Shown: piece after piece, positions 1-7,709 of the stretch | Numbering within the stretch: position 1 is the stretch's first letter | Layout of the letters: each line of letters begins with the position of its first letter | Assembly (NCBI RefSeq): GCF_003315195.1 | Contig: NZ_QNRV01000009.1 | Span: forward strand, 1 to 64,000 | Direction of reading: 5' to 3' | Length of the DNA: 64,000 bases | DNA from: Sutterella wadsworthensis | Lineage (GTDB): Bacteria > Pseudomonadota > Gammaproteobacteria > Burkholderiales > Burkholderiaceae_F | Notes under the pieces: generated by a model | The model's input: only the letters and a program-made list of their open reading frames with translations | What the model was told of the DNA's origin: nothing | The model's database searches: none | Program-made: the position numbers and the translations under genes

Positions 1-95
1 ACGGAAACACCCAGCTCTCTGGCCAGTGCCTTCTTCGGGGTGAAATGCAAAAGCCCCTCGCAGGCTTGCTGTCTCATTTCTTGCGTTATGTGCAT
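1..95 (-). CDS. N-terminus of a helix-turn-helix protein, probably a transposase OrfA (cut by window edge)
   Basis: Reading the minus strand from an ATG at 95, the frame stays open to base 1 and gives 31 residues beginning MHITQEMRQQAC and containing ALARELGVS. That stretch has the shape of the helix-turn-helix at the start of IS3-type OrfA transposases, where a basic Gln-rich helix is followed by an A-x-x-L-G-V-S recognition turn. Only the first third of such a domain is visible, so a small regulator cannot be excluded. No good ribosome site precedes the ATG. A strong minus-strand terminator lies just upstream (148-182), which would isolate the gene from read-through, as is common for insertion sequences. 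Confidence 0.4.
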   Translation of the reverse strand, partial: MHITQEMRQQACEGLLHFTPKKALARELGVS

Positions 96-147
96 GGTGT
101 GGACTCTGTATGTGTCCAAAAAATCCATACCACTTCAAACACTTCAG

Positions 148-182
148 AAAAAAAAGCCCGCGGTGCTTTGGCATCGCGGGCT
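148..182 (-). terminator. Rho-independent terminator, minus strand
   Basis: Arms AGCCCGCG (155-162) and CGCGGGCT (175-182) pair perfectly and extend inward by a further 3-4 pairs around a TTTG loop. On the minus strand the stem is followed by eight T residues (148-155 read as A on the plus strand). No convincing minus-strand gene lies to the right, so its client transcript is unknown; it may insulate the partial transposase gene. Confidence 0.75.
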
Positions 183-686
183 GGAACAACAATCGGACGC
201 GGCATGCTTGCATTAGTAATGACGACCCGCTAAGCGGACGGACATTCCAATACAGCCCCTCGGAAGCGCCCGATGTCGACGCACGCCTTGCCGACTCAAG
301 TGAGTCGGAAGGAGGAATTGATCCAATAAGAATTCTAGGCACTTTCAACTAGTGCACCATAAGGATAATCCCTGCTGAAAACGTATTCAGTGCAAAGTAT
401 GGAGCTGCTCAATTGTTCATTGAGCTTAGTGAAAACGACGATCGGTAAGGTATTTTGCGTTTTCTTGTTTTCGGCGGGATTCACTGAGGAGTAGAGAGAG
501 ACATTCGGGTTAACGATTGATTATCGAATTCCGTAGCAAAGAAAGATCCAAATGCCGTGGTGTGCAAGGAGTTTAGAAGGATTCAGGAGGTGATTTTTGA
601 GCACGACGCGCCTGTCAAGACCTCTTTAGGTGGAGGCGGAGGTCAAACTGACCTGTTATAGTTGAAGGCAATTTAAAAAAATCAAA
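183..686. other. Gene-free stretch upstream of nrdD
   Basis: About 500 bases with no open frame that has a start codon, ribosome site and plausible composition. A short minus-strand frame ending at 213-215 lacks a start and is not supported. The right half becomes AT-rich as it approaches the nrdD promoter. No FNR-type TTGAT-N4-ATCAA site was found. Confidence 0.5.
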
Positions 687-703
687 TACAACATATGGTT
701 GTA
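687..703. promoter_or_regulatory. 17-bp inverted repeat overlapping the nrdD -35 box, candidate operator
   Basis: TACAAC (687-692) and GTTGTA (698-703) form perfect 6-bp arms around ATATG. The right arm covers the proposed -35 hexamer, the position expected for a repressor site. NrdR, the usual ribonucleotide reductase repressor, binds 16-bp palindromes of the ACACTATATATAGTGT type; this element has a similar A/T centre but an odd spacing and only one copy, so NrdR is a possibility and not an identification. Confidence 0.4.
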
Positions 704-727
704 AAAATTTAACTTTATAACTATAGA
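699..727 (+). promoter_or_regulatory. Probable sigma-70 promoter of nrdD
   Basis: TTGTAA (699-704) and TATAGA (722-727) are separated by 17 bases, in an AT-rich segment about 45 bases ahead of the chosen nrdD start codon. Four or five of six bases match consensus in each hexamer. Confidence 0.5.
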
Positions 728-769
728 TTGTATTTATTGTTGAATAAGATTGTTTTGGGGATGTGCGTA

Positions 770-2809
770 ATGACTGAATCTCTCCCTCTGCATCTCATCA
801 AGCGTGATGGAGCCGTGCGGGACTTTGATGCGGAAAAAATTGTGCAGGCAGTAGTCAAAGCGGGGCTGGCCACGCAGGAATTCGATGCTGCACGAGCGCG
901 TGAGATTGTTCAGACATATGTGTTGCCTCGTCTCATGAAGCACGATGCTGCACGTACTCCCACGATCGAATGGGTACAAGATGCTGTTGAGCACGGACTC
1001 TACGAAGCGGGGTGTTTTCCAACGCTGCGTGCTTATATCGTCTATCGCGAATCACGGGCGAAGGCTCGTGATGCGAAGAAGAGCTGGGTCAATGTTGAAA
1101 GCTCAATCAACGAATATTTGGATCGACAGGATTGGCGCGTTCATGCCAATGCCAATCAGGGCTACTCACTGGGCGGTCTCATACTGAATGTTGCCGGCAA
1201 AGTTGTAGCCAACTATTGGCTCAATTTTGTCTATCCGCCGGAAGTGGGACGTGCGCATCGAGAGGCCGATATTCACGTACACGATCTTGATATGCTCTCG
1301 GGCTACTGTGCCGGTTGGTCGCTTAGGACGCTTCTTCAGGAAGGTCTGAACGGCGTGGCGGGCAAGATTGAAGCTGATCCTCCGAAGCATCTCTCTTCTG
1401 CAACGGGACAGATCGTCAATTTTTTGGGGACCATGCAGAATGAATGGGCTGGTGCACAGGCATTCTCGTCATTTGACACTTACCTTGCGCCGTACATCCG
1501 CAAAGACAATCTGCCCTACCGTGAAGTTCTGCAGAGCATTCAGGAACTGATCTACAACCTGAATGTTCCTTCACGGTGGGGGACGCAAACCCCATTTACA
1601 AATCTGACCTTTGATTGGACCTGCCCGGAAGATCTCCGTCAACAGCACCCGGTGATCGGCGGAGAGACCATGCCCTTTACATACGGCGAGCTTCAGCCGG
1701 AAATGGACATGATTAACCGTGCCTACATTGAAGTCATGATGAAGGGAGATGCCAAAGGGCGCGTTTTTACGTTCCCAATCCCCACTTACAACATCACGCC
1801 GGATTTTGATTGGGAAAGCGAAAACTCGCTTCAGCTCTTTGATATGACGGCTCGATATGGGCTTCCTTATTTCCAGAATTTCATTAATTCGGAATTGAAG
1901 CCCAATATGATCCGGTCGATGTGCTGCCGGCTCCAGTTAGACCTTCGTGAACTGCTCAAGCGCGGCAATGGTCTTTTTGGTTCCGCGGAACAGACAGGGT
2001 CTGTGGGTGTGGTAACGATCAACTGCGCACGGTTGGGCTACCTCTTTAAGCACGATAAAGAGCATCTCTACGAGCGCCTCAGCTATCTGCTTGAGCTAGC
2101 CAAAACAAGTCTTGAGATTAAGCGAAAAGAAATTCAGCGTCATATTGACGGCGGTCTTTTCCCATACACCAAGCGCTATCTGGGAACGCTGCGCAATCAC
2201 TTCTCGACCATTGGCGTCAACGGTATCAATGAGATGATCCGTAATTTCACGGACGATAAGGAAGACATTACGACAGAAGCGGGACACGCTTTTGCGCTTG
2301 AGTTTCTCGACTATGTGCGAGCCAAGCTTGTGAGTTTTCAGGAAGAAACGGATCATATGTACAACCTGGAGGCAACGCCAGCCGAAGGCACGACGTACCG
2401 TTTTGCCAAGGAAGACAAGAAGCGCTTCCCGCAGATCCTTCAAGCAGGGACGCCCTCGAATCCTTATTACACCAACAGTTCTCAGCTTCCCGTGAACTTC
2501 ACGGACGATCCGTTTGAGGCGTTGGAACGTCAGGACGATCTGCAGCGTAAATATACGGGCGGTACAGTTCTCCACCTTTATATGAATGAGGCGGTGTCGA
2601 GTCCGCAAGCCTGCCGTGAACTTGTGCGCCGCACACTCACAAATTTCCGACTGCCCTACATTACAGTGACGCCGACCTTCTCGATTTGTCCGAAGCACGG
2701 TTACCTCTCTGGGCGACATGACTTCTGCCCGAAGTGTGATGCTGAATTGATTGCCAAGAAGCGCAGCGAATATCAAAAGGCAGAAAAAGAACGGGCGGTA
2801 GCCAGCTGA
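770..2809 (+). CDS. nrdD: Anaerobic (class III) ribonucleoside-triphosphate reductase, catalytic part lacking the glycyl-radical segment
   Basis: 679 residues from the ATG at 770, which has GGGGA eight bases upstream; the in-frame starts at 728 and 761 lack this. The protein opens with an ATP-cone (LIKRDGAVRDFDAEKI, about residues 7-95), continues through the 10-stranded reductase barrel with the paired cysteines of MCCRL (C385, C386), and ends with a zinc-type motif C640-P-K-H-G-Y-L followed by C653-P-K-C656. Class III enzymes reduce ribonucleoside triphosphates using a glycyl radical carried by a C-terminal R-V-x-G-Y loop directly after the zinc site. Here the protein stops 23 residues after the last cysteine, and the loop is missing. 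That loop is found in the next ORF (2944-3144). nrdG follows. Cellular role: dNTP supply without oxygen. The family call is secure; how the two parts assemble is inferred. Confidence 0.93.
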   Translation: MTESLPLHLIKRDGAVRDFDAEKIVQAVVKAGLATQEFDAARAREIVQTYVLPRLMKHDAARTPTIEWVQDAVEHGLYEAGCFPTLRAYIVYRESRAKARDAKKSWVNVESSINEYLDRQDWRVHANANQGYSLGGLILNVAGKVVANYWLNFVYPPEVGRAHREADIHVHDLDMLSGYCAGWSLRTLLQEGLNGVAGKIEADPPKHLSSATGQIVNFLGTMQNEWAGAQAFSSFDTYLAPYIRKDNLPYREVLQSIQELIYNLNVPSRWGTQTPFTNLTFDWTCPEDLRQQHPVIGGETMPFTYGELQPEMDMINRAYIEVMMKGDAKGRVFTFPIPTYNITPDFDWESENSLQLFDMTARYGLPYFQNFINSELKPNMIRSMCCRLQLDLRELLKRGNGLFGSAEQTGSVGVVTINCARLGYLFKHDKEHLYERLSYLLELAKTSLEIKRKEIQRHIDGGLFPYTKRYLGTLRNHFSTIGVNGINEMIRNFTDDKEDITTEAGHAFALEFLDYVRAKLVSFQEETDHMYNLEATPAEGTTYRFAKEDKKRFPQILQAGTPSNPYYTNSSQLPVNFTDDPFEALERQDDLQRKYTGGTVLHLYMNEAVSSPQACRELVRRTLTNFRLPYITVTPTFSICPKHGYLSGRHDFCPKCDAELIAKKRSEYQKAEKERAVAS

Positions 2810-2890
2810 CAACATCTGGTGTAATCGTTGCTGCTTCAATACTATTAATTGTTGCTATTTAAAAAATGAATGCTTGCGGGAAGAGGATCT

Positions 2891-2899
2891 TGCTATAGT
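2891..2899 (+). promoter_or_regulatory. Extended -10 promoter element ahead of the glycyl-radical ORF
   Basis: TGCTATAGT matches the TGnTATAAT extended -10 form and lies 45 bases upstream of the start codon at 2944, in the 134-base gap after nrdD. A good -35 is not visible (TGCTTG at 17-bp spacing is weak), which extended -10 promoters tolerate. It suggests the small ORF can be transcribed without nrdD. Confidence 0.35.
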
Positions 2900-2943
2900 T
2901 CTTTTTCCTGCTTTAAGCAGATATCACAAGTGAGGGAATGCTC

Positions 2944-3144
2944 ATGACTGAAGCTAAAAATACGATCGAACTCAAAGATTCCGAGCGTCAGCCCTGCGAA
3001 GTGTGGACGCGGGTGATGGGTTACCACCGCCCCGTGCAAAGCTTCAATATTGGCAAAAAGGGGGAGTTTGAAGAGCGCGTCTGTTTCACGGAAGGTGCGG
3101 CGACTCACCACGGAGAAATTCATCGTCCTTGCTGCGGCAAGTAA
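2944..3144 (+). CDS. Stand-alone glycyl-radical domain of class III ribonucleotide reductase
   Basis: 66 residues. The start at 2944 has GAGGGA six bases upstream; an ATG at 2938 would sit on top of that site. The core EVWTRVMGYHRPVQSF, followed by GKKGEFEER, is the signature seen at the C-terminus of NrdD (R-V-x-G-Y-x-R-P-V, then N-x-G-K-x-E-E-F), with Gly26 at the radical position. Nothing else of NrdD is present. Two additional cysteine regions occur, Cys18 before the loop and CC near the C-terminus. It lies in a different reading frame from nrdD, 134 bases downstream, so a simple frameshift does not explain it. By analogy with the spare-part protein YfiD/GrcA for pyruvate formate-lyase, it probably docks on NrdD and is activated by NrdG; here it would be essential, since NrdD has no glycine of its own. 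Confidence 0.85.
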   Translation: MTEAKNTIELKDSERQPCEVWTRVMGYHRPVQSFNIGKKGEFEERVCFTEGAATHHGEIHRPCCGK

Positions 3145-3174
3145 AAACATCAATAGGGCACAATTGAATTAACC

Positions 3175-3972
3175 GTGATGGCGGAGCTTTATTCTTCAGC
3201 GCCTCAGTCAAGGCCTGTCGTCGAGATTTTTCCGCAAGATTCCGATACAGGTCATACCTCGGCCGAGGCGCTCCGTATTGCAGCCATCACGCCTTTTACC
3301 ACGATTGACTATCCTGGCAAGTTGTCAGCGGTAGCTTTCGTTCAAGGCTGCCCGTGGCGCTGTATTTATTGCCAGAATCCTTGGATGCAGCCCAAGGATT
3401 TTGATCCGTCGCTTTCACATGAGTCATGGCACAGGCTCGAAGAACTGCTGAAGCGGCGCAGGGGACTTTTGGACGCAGTGGTTTTTTCGGGCGGGGAACC
3501 GACCGTTGATCCGGTGCTGCCGGACGCTGTTGCTCGTGTCAAAGCAATGGGTTTTAAAGTAGGACTGCATACCGGCGGCATTATCCCTGCGCGTCTCGCA
3601 CGTGTACTGCCAATGCTGGATTGGGTAGGTATTGATGTTAAAGCCCCGCCCACGGATGCTGTGCTCTACGAACGTGTAACGGGGCGTACTCATGCGGCTC
3701 TGCACTTTCTTGAAGCTTTTCGAATGCTTCAAAAGGCCGGGATTCCATTTGAATGTCGAACCACCGCTCACCCTGACTATCTTCCCAATACGAAACTTTT
3801 AGAGCTTGCTGTCTGGCTTAAGTCTGAACGGGTTGATACTTTCGCCTTACAGATCTATCGTCGGCCAAGAGGGATCTTTGCAACATTGCCAGCTGTTGGA
3901 AGTGACTATCCGAATGAATTGGTTGTTTCAGCGCTTAAAGGGGCTGTGAAAACATTCATTGAACGCCGTTGA
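3175..3972 (+). CDS. nrdG: Anaerobic ribonucleotide reductase activating protein (radical SAM)
   Basis: 265 residues from GTG 3175 (ATG 3178 is equally possible; the ribosome site is poor). The radical-SAM cluster motif C59-P-W-R-C63-I-Y-C66 is present, followed by SGGEPT, the usual SAM-binding GGE segment. The family makes the glycyl radical on NrdD by reductive cleavage of S-adenosylmethionine at a 4Fe-4S cluster. The protein is longer than the roughly 155-residue enterobacterial NrdG and has about 35 extra residues at the N-terminus before the barrel, typical of the longer NrdG type (about 230-270 residues). It starts 30 bases after the glycyl-radical ORF, its likely substrate, and is probably co-transcribed with it. 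Confidence 0.92.
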   Translation: MMAELYSSAPQSRPVVEIFPQDSDTGHTSAEALRIAAITPFTTIDYPGKLSAVAFVQGCPWRCIYCQNPWMQPKDFDPSLSHESWHRLEELLKRRRGLLDAVVFSGGEPTVDPVLPDAVARVKAMGFKVGLHTGGIIPARLARVLPMLDWVGIDVKAPPTDAVLYERVTGRTHAALHFLEAFRMLQKAGIPFECRTTAHPDYLPNTKLLELAVWLKSERVDTFALQIYRRPRGIFATLPAVGSDYPNELVVSALKGAVKTFIERR

Positions 3973-4011
3973 CGTGAATGCGCCAAGACGACTCATGACG
4001 CGTTGAGCGGC

Positions 4012-4045
4012 AAAAAAACGGCAGAACTCAAATCTGAGTCTGCCG
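4012..4045 (-). terminator. Rho-independent terminator of the HU gene
   Basis: CGGCAG-A-ACTCA (4019-4030) pairs with TGAGT-CTGCCG (4035-4045) with one bulged A. On the minus strand seven T residues follow (4012-4018). It lies 54 bases past the HU stop codon and between convergent nrdG and HU genes, so the stem may also limit read-through from nrdG. Confidence 0.75.
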
Positions 4046-4098
4046 CTCGGATCATCCAACTTCAAGCCGCTGATGTGGGCGGCTTATGAAAGGCTGGA

Positions 4099-4380
4099 TT
4101 ACTTGGTCTCGTTGATGAGCTCCTTGAAGGAAGTGCCAGGTACGAATTTCGGCTTCTTCGTGCCGGGAATGCGGATCGATTCGCCCGTGGAGGGATTGCG
4201 GCCGGTGCGCGGCGCACAGTCGACGGCCTTGAAGGTGCCGAAGCCGATCAGCGTTACGGATTCACCGCAGCGCACGGCCGAAATGATTTCTTCGAGGGCG
4301 CTCACGATAATGCGGTCAACCTCGGCTTTCGAGGCCGTATTGCGGGCGGCGACGCGGTCTACGAGTTCAAGACGGTTCAT
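4099..4380 (-). CDS. HU family DNA-binding protein
   Basis: 93 residues, the normal length for HU/IHF subunits. It starts MNRLELVDRVAA, has the GFGTF turn and the arm sequence RTGRNPSTGE followed by I-P-G-T-K-K-P-K-F, all features of the DNABII fold whose beta-arms insert into the DNA minor groove. HU dimers bend and compact DNA in the nucleoid. The arm resembles HU (NPxTGE) more than IHF. AAGGATTC precedes the ATG at 4380. It is transcribed alone, convergent with nrdG, and has its own terminator. Which HU paralogue this is cannot be told from the window. Confidence 0.93.
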   Translation of the reverse strand: MNRLELVDRVAARNTASKAEVDRIIVSALEEIISAVRCGESVTLIGFGTFKAVDCAPRTGRNPSTGESIRIPGTKKPKFVPGTSFKELINETK

Positions 4381-5104
4381 AAGAATCCTTGTGTAAAAGC
4401 GATGTTTTTGTATTGTTCCGCCTAACAGGTCTCGGGGTGGCTTCAGGCAGCATGAAGAATGTGGTATGCGAAGGAGTCAACCCTACACGCTATAAACATG
4501 TCGGGTGGGGCGCCTCTGGGGCTCCGCGCTGACCGGCAGAGCTTCGCATATGTCTACTGTATCACTCGCGCGCGGCGTTTGAGAACTTTCAGAAGAGGAA
4601 TCAACCGCATCTGCTGCAGACAGAGATCGATATGATCGGCTGTTTGGCCGTGATTGTGCTCTGTTGAACGTTCAAAAGTATGTTTTTTTGTGCATCAGGA
4701 AACACATAATACCCACTAATTGGTATGAGATAAACCCTTATGTTTAGGATGGCTGTCCGAACGATTTTGTTTAGTAACAAGCAAACAAAATTCTTTTACA
4801 AGAAAAACAAAGAATCCCCTTCTAAGGGTTGATACGGAGTGCGACAATATCCATGTCGCAAGTGATTGCGGCAAATGTTTCGGGTAACCGAGACATCTCC
4901 TTTGGTGGTATTTCGAGTCATTGCATCTGCATCGAGCGGACAACAGCGCATATGCTGACGTCCCATTGCGGGGCATTCGGCTGAAGGAGGCCTCCCTTGA
5001 GTTTTTCTCTGAGTGAGCCTTCAGCCGGATACCTCGGTCGAAAGAGGCAATGACTCTTTTTTTTGTCTAAATTTTTTGCCGAGAAGAGCCTTGGGAGCGC
5101 AGTT
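4381..5104. other. 724-base gene-free, hairpin-rich intergenic region
   Basis: No credible protein gene. It contains the HU promoter region at the left (TTGACT on the minus strand near 4476-4481 could be a -35) and many palindromes further right: TTGAACGTTCAA (4664-4675), ATTTTGTTT paired with AAACAAAAT (4764-4772 and 4783-4791), and the cluster described separately at 4817-5064. The density of stems without coding potential is unusual for this window. Confidence 0.5.
4817..5064 (+). ncRNA. Candidate structured non-coding RNA of unknown family
   Basis: Successive stems on the plus strand: CCCTT/AAGGG (4817-4828), TGCGACA/TGTCGCA (4840-4846, 4854-4860), ATGTTTCGG closed by GTAA, a GNRA-type loop, and CCGAGACAT (4875-4896), and the perfect 10-bp pair CGGCTGAAGG/CCTTCAGCCG (4978-4987, 5018-5027). 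The stretch ends in AAAGAG/CTCTTT followed by an eight-T run (5041-5064), which could be a weak terminator. I compared it by eye with the hallmarks of RNase P RNA, tmRNA, SRP RNA and common riboswitches and saw no match; 6S-like folding was not resolved. The strand choice rests on the T run. Promoter not identified. Confidence 0.25.
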
Positions 5105-6235
5105 CTAGCGTTCGGAGCGAGGTATCAGCTTCTCGAGAAAAGTCTTCGAATCCTTGATGCGCAAAAGCGAGCGCTGCACTCGCTTCTCCTGAAGAGGCAG
5201 CTGTCTTTCAAGAATTTTTGCTGTGGCAGCAGCATTTTCGTTGCCCATTTTGGCTGCACGCATAAACAGCGCCCAAGCGCGAGCCGGCGAGTAGGCGAGA
5301 CCGTTTCCCGTCATGAGAAAACCAGCCAGCATTGCCGCGGCTTTGGCGGAACCGCCTTCTGCAGCGCGGCAGAGCCAACGAACAGCCTCGCGCTGATCGA
5401 CTTTGCCGCCGATACCAGACCAGTTCGCTACTCCAATGCGGAACTGAGCATCCACAATGCCGGAGAAAGCTGCTTCTCGCATCCATTTGCGGGCCGCTGC
5501 TGGATCGCGTTCACTCACCTCTCGGCGCCGAAGCAGCTCAGCGAGCTCATACTGCGCTTCCGGGATACCTGCTTTGGCGGCCTCAGTGAAATATTTTTCC
5601 GCTTGCCGATGGTCCGTATTGAATATTGCTTGGTGCGTATTCTGCGGGGATAGGGCAGTGCTTTCGTTGAGAGTCTGTTTGTTTTCGGAATGGACGGATG
5701 GGCTCTCACCGTCGCGCAGGATGCGCGCTGCTTCCAGAGCACTTTGCTCATCGCCCTGAGCAGCAGCCAAACGCAGCCAGTAAAGTGCTTTTGCTGTATT
5801 AACGCTGGTTCCGATACCGTCGAGCAGAGCGTGTGCAAGATCGGCTTGAGCGGCTTTAGAGCCTCGATAAGCTGCGGATTCAAGGAGCTCTACGCCTTTA
5901 GTGAGGTCTTGGGACAGGCCTTGACCGCGCAGGTGAAGCAATGCCAGCAGATGCAGTCCGGTTGCCGAGCCCGCAGCCGCAGCATGACGCAGAAGGATCA
6001 ATGCGCGGCGATTCTTGCGGGCGTTGGGTGCTTCGGTCAGCAGGCGGCGAGCCAATTCAGCCTGACTTTCCGGATCTCCGGCGCGTGCTCGCGCTTCCAT
6101 CTCGTTGAGGCGTCGAATAGCTTCTTCGCCGGAAAGCGGCCGCGGTCGAGCCACGCCGCCAAGAAGATCCAGCACCGGTTCGGTGAAAGCTTGTGGCTGC
6201 GGGATGGGGAACCGTTCGTCCGGTTGCTTTGGCAT
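5105..6235 (-). CDS. Sel1-like repeat (TPR-type) protein
   Basis: 376 residues. From about residue 45 to 350 it is built of Sel1-type repeats of roughly 36 residues, recognisable by A-x-x-G (6-8) A-Q-x-x-L-A and A-x-x-W-x-R-x-A-A-x-x-G, for example AKALYWLRLAAAQGD and AARKWMREAAFSG. Sel1 repeats form alpha-solenoids that bind other proteins. No signal peptide or membrane segment is visible, so a cytoplasmic scaffold is likely. The N-terminal 40 residues are Pro-rich and carry LLGGVARPRP. It starts 6 bases after the upstream membrane-protein gene, implying one transcript and perhaps partnership. No specific function can be assigned. Confidence 0.8.
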   Translation of the reverse strand: MPKQPDERFPIPQPQAFTEPVLDLLGGVARPRPLSGEEAIRRLNEMEARARAGDPESQAELARRLLTEAPNARKNRRALILLRHAAAAGSATGLHLLALLHLRGQGLSQDLTKGVELLESAAYRGSKAAQADLAHALLDGIGTSVNTAKALYWLRLAAAQGDEQSALEAARILRDGESPSVHSENKQTLNESTALSPQNTHQAIFNTDHRQAEKYFTEAAKAGIPEAQYELAELLRRREVSERDPAAARKWMREAAFSGIVDAQFRIGVANWSGIGGKVDQREAVRWLCRAAEGGSAKAAAMLAGFLMTGNGLAYSPARAWALFMRAAKMGNENAAATAKILERQLPLQEKRVQRSLLRIKDSKTFLEKLIPRSER

Positions 6236-6241
6236 CAGGTG

Positions 6242-6865
6242 TTAAGAGTGAGACTGGTTCGTCGTATCCGCTGCCGGCGCATGGGTTGCCGCAGGCGACG
6301 TTGTGTCTTGGTGCTCCGGCGCTGTTGTTGCATTCTTGTCGTCCGGAGCCGGAAGCGGTTCGATAACAGGTTTGTCAGAACCCTCTGGGATACGGATGAC
6401 GACACCATTTTCGGGGGCCGATTGGTTGAGGGGTTCTATACCGGCCAAAGACAGCCCCAAGGCCATGGTGAAGCTGATAAGACCGTAGAAGAGCCACCCT
6501 GCGGCGCCGAGAATCATCGGGCGTCCGATCGGTAGACTGTCATAGTTCTTCCCATAGGTTTGGTTGACAAAGGCCAGTTGGCGCCAACCGTTTGTGAGCA
6601 TCCACGAGCCCCAGAGCACGATTAGGAAATAAGGGCCAAGCCAATTGGCAATCTCTTCATTGCGAAAGAGTGCCTGCAGAACCAAATAGACAACAATGAG
6701 CCAAACAGTGGAGCGAACCCAGACGCGGCTTGCTCTGGCATTCTCAGGAATACCCATCTCTTCCCAATTGCGTGCTTGCAAAAGTGCCCCAAAAATCGGA
6801 GTGAAGAGCAGAGCGCAGGCGCAGACAAGCTTGGGGTTGTATAGCTTCGGGCGGGAGGGAGACAT
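6242..6865 (-). CDS. Multi-spanning inner-membrane protein of unknown function
   Basis: 207 residues from ATG 6865 (MSPSRPKLYNPK); earlier TTG/GTG starts at 6904 and 6895 would add a short poorly conserved-looking lead. About four hydrophobic segments are seen near residues 13-30, 50-65, 74-92 and 112-140. A roughly 60-residue tail rich in Pro, Ala, Thr and Asp follows and is probably outside the membrane. The N-terminal part (YNPK, hydrophobic stretch, ARNW) resembles small proteobacterial membrane proteins of no known role. It is followed within 6 bases by the Sel1-repeat gene. No ribosome site is obvious at the chosen start. Confidence 0.6.
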   Translation of the reverse strand: MSPSRPKLYNPKLVCACALLFTPIFGALLQARNWEEMGIPENARASRVWVRSTVWLIVVYLVLQALFRNEEIANWLGPYFLIVLWGSWMLTNGWRQLAFVNQTYGKNYDSLPIGRPMILGAAGWLFYGLISFTMALGLSLAGIEPLNQSAPENGVVIRIPEGSDKPVIEPLPAPDDKNATTAPEHQDTTSPAATHAPAADTTNQSHS

Positions 6866-7151
6866 GACGTGAAAACTATTGAAAGTGTGCCGCACATCAA
6901 ACAAGTCAGCGTGCAGCTTTGTGACGGGAGGATTCTAGCCGACGAGTATCTCTCGATCGATTCCCCACCCTCAGACGGATGAAGCAAATAGTGAACAAAC
7001 AGAAGCTGGGGGGACTGCTTCCAAAGCGTTTGACCAACAGCATTGGACGACAATGGTGAGGAAAAACGAGAGTTTTTCATACGGCCTATTGAGACGACAG
7101 CTGCACTGTGTTTGCGCTAATCTCAGAAGATCTAAATTCGAGAGGAAGTAG

Positions 7152-7709
7152 ATGTCGATTATTCGTCGCGCCTTTGCCGTTGGTTTTTGCGCCAGTATCT
7201 TCCTGCTCGGCGGCTGCACCACTAATGTTCAGCAGCCGGCTGACTTGTCGGCCCGTTCGCATGATCCACGAGGATTGATTTCAGGTCTGCCTGCTGCCGG
7301 TGAAGCCGTATGTCTGACGGCTGCTTCAGATCACTCACCAACGATTGACATTGCAGTGCGTCAGGCGCTGCGCGATCGTGGATACAAAGCTGTGATGTTG
7401 TCGGCTCAGGAAAGTCCGCGGCCAAAACAGTGCCGCTTTTTAGTTGCTGTTTCGGGACGTGGCGCAATGCTGCCGGGAGATCCGCCGTCCATGGTGGCGC
7501 TTGACTATCGTGACCTCTATACGGGAGAGACGCAGCGTGCGGTTTGGAAACTCGATCGGGCTGCTACAGCTTGGAGACGAGCTTCTGCAGATTCAAACGG
7601 AGTGCCTTACCGAACGGATGTGCAGAATCTGCTTGTGACCCCTGCTGTTGGCGACTTTGAATTGATTTTGCGTGATCTCGTCGATCAGCTGTTCCCTGCG
7701 GTTCGATGA
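7152..7709 (+). CDS. Putative outer-membrane or periplasmic lipoprotein
   Basis: 185 residues with a clear lipoprotein signal: basic start MSIIRRAF, a hydrophobic core, then the lipobox L19-G-G-C22, so Cys22 should be lipidated. GAGAGGAAG sits four bases upstream of the ATG. The mature part is soluble, with a segment DIAVRQALRDRGYKA and an alternating strand pattern after it; the order resembles small lipoproteins that hold one alpha/beta domain, but I do not recognise the family with certainty. Transcribed alone, opposite to the membrane protein at 6242-6865. Confidence 0.75.
   Translation: MSIIRRAFAVGFCASIFLLGGCTTNVQQPADLSARSHDPRGLISGLPAAGEAVCLTAASDHSPTIDIAVRQALRDRGYKAVMLSAQESPRPKQCRFLVAVSGRGAMLPGDPPSMVALDYRDLYTGETQRAVWKLDRAATAWRRASADSNGVPYRTDVQNLLVTPAVGDFELILRDLVDQLFPAVR

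Noticed and set aside
505-530. FNR site upstream of nrdD
   Set aside because: ATTGATTATCGAAT looks similar but does not keep the TTGAT-N4-ATCAA spacing and lies 240 bases before the gene.
2096-2839. 247-codon open frame antisense to nrdD
   Set aside because: Cys/Arg-rich translation with no family features, fully opposite a conserved gene; a by-product of codon usage.
2810-2943. Frameshift or internal stop as the cause of the split NrdD
   Set aside because: The two parts are in different frames with 134 non-coding bases between, and the second part has its own ribosome site and start; no single indel would rejoin them.
4716-4976. 86-codon minus-strand frame in the hairpin-rich region
   Set aside because: No ribosome site, composition unlike neighbours, and it crosses several strong stems that better fit RNA structure.
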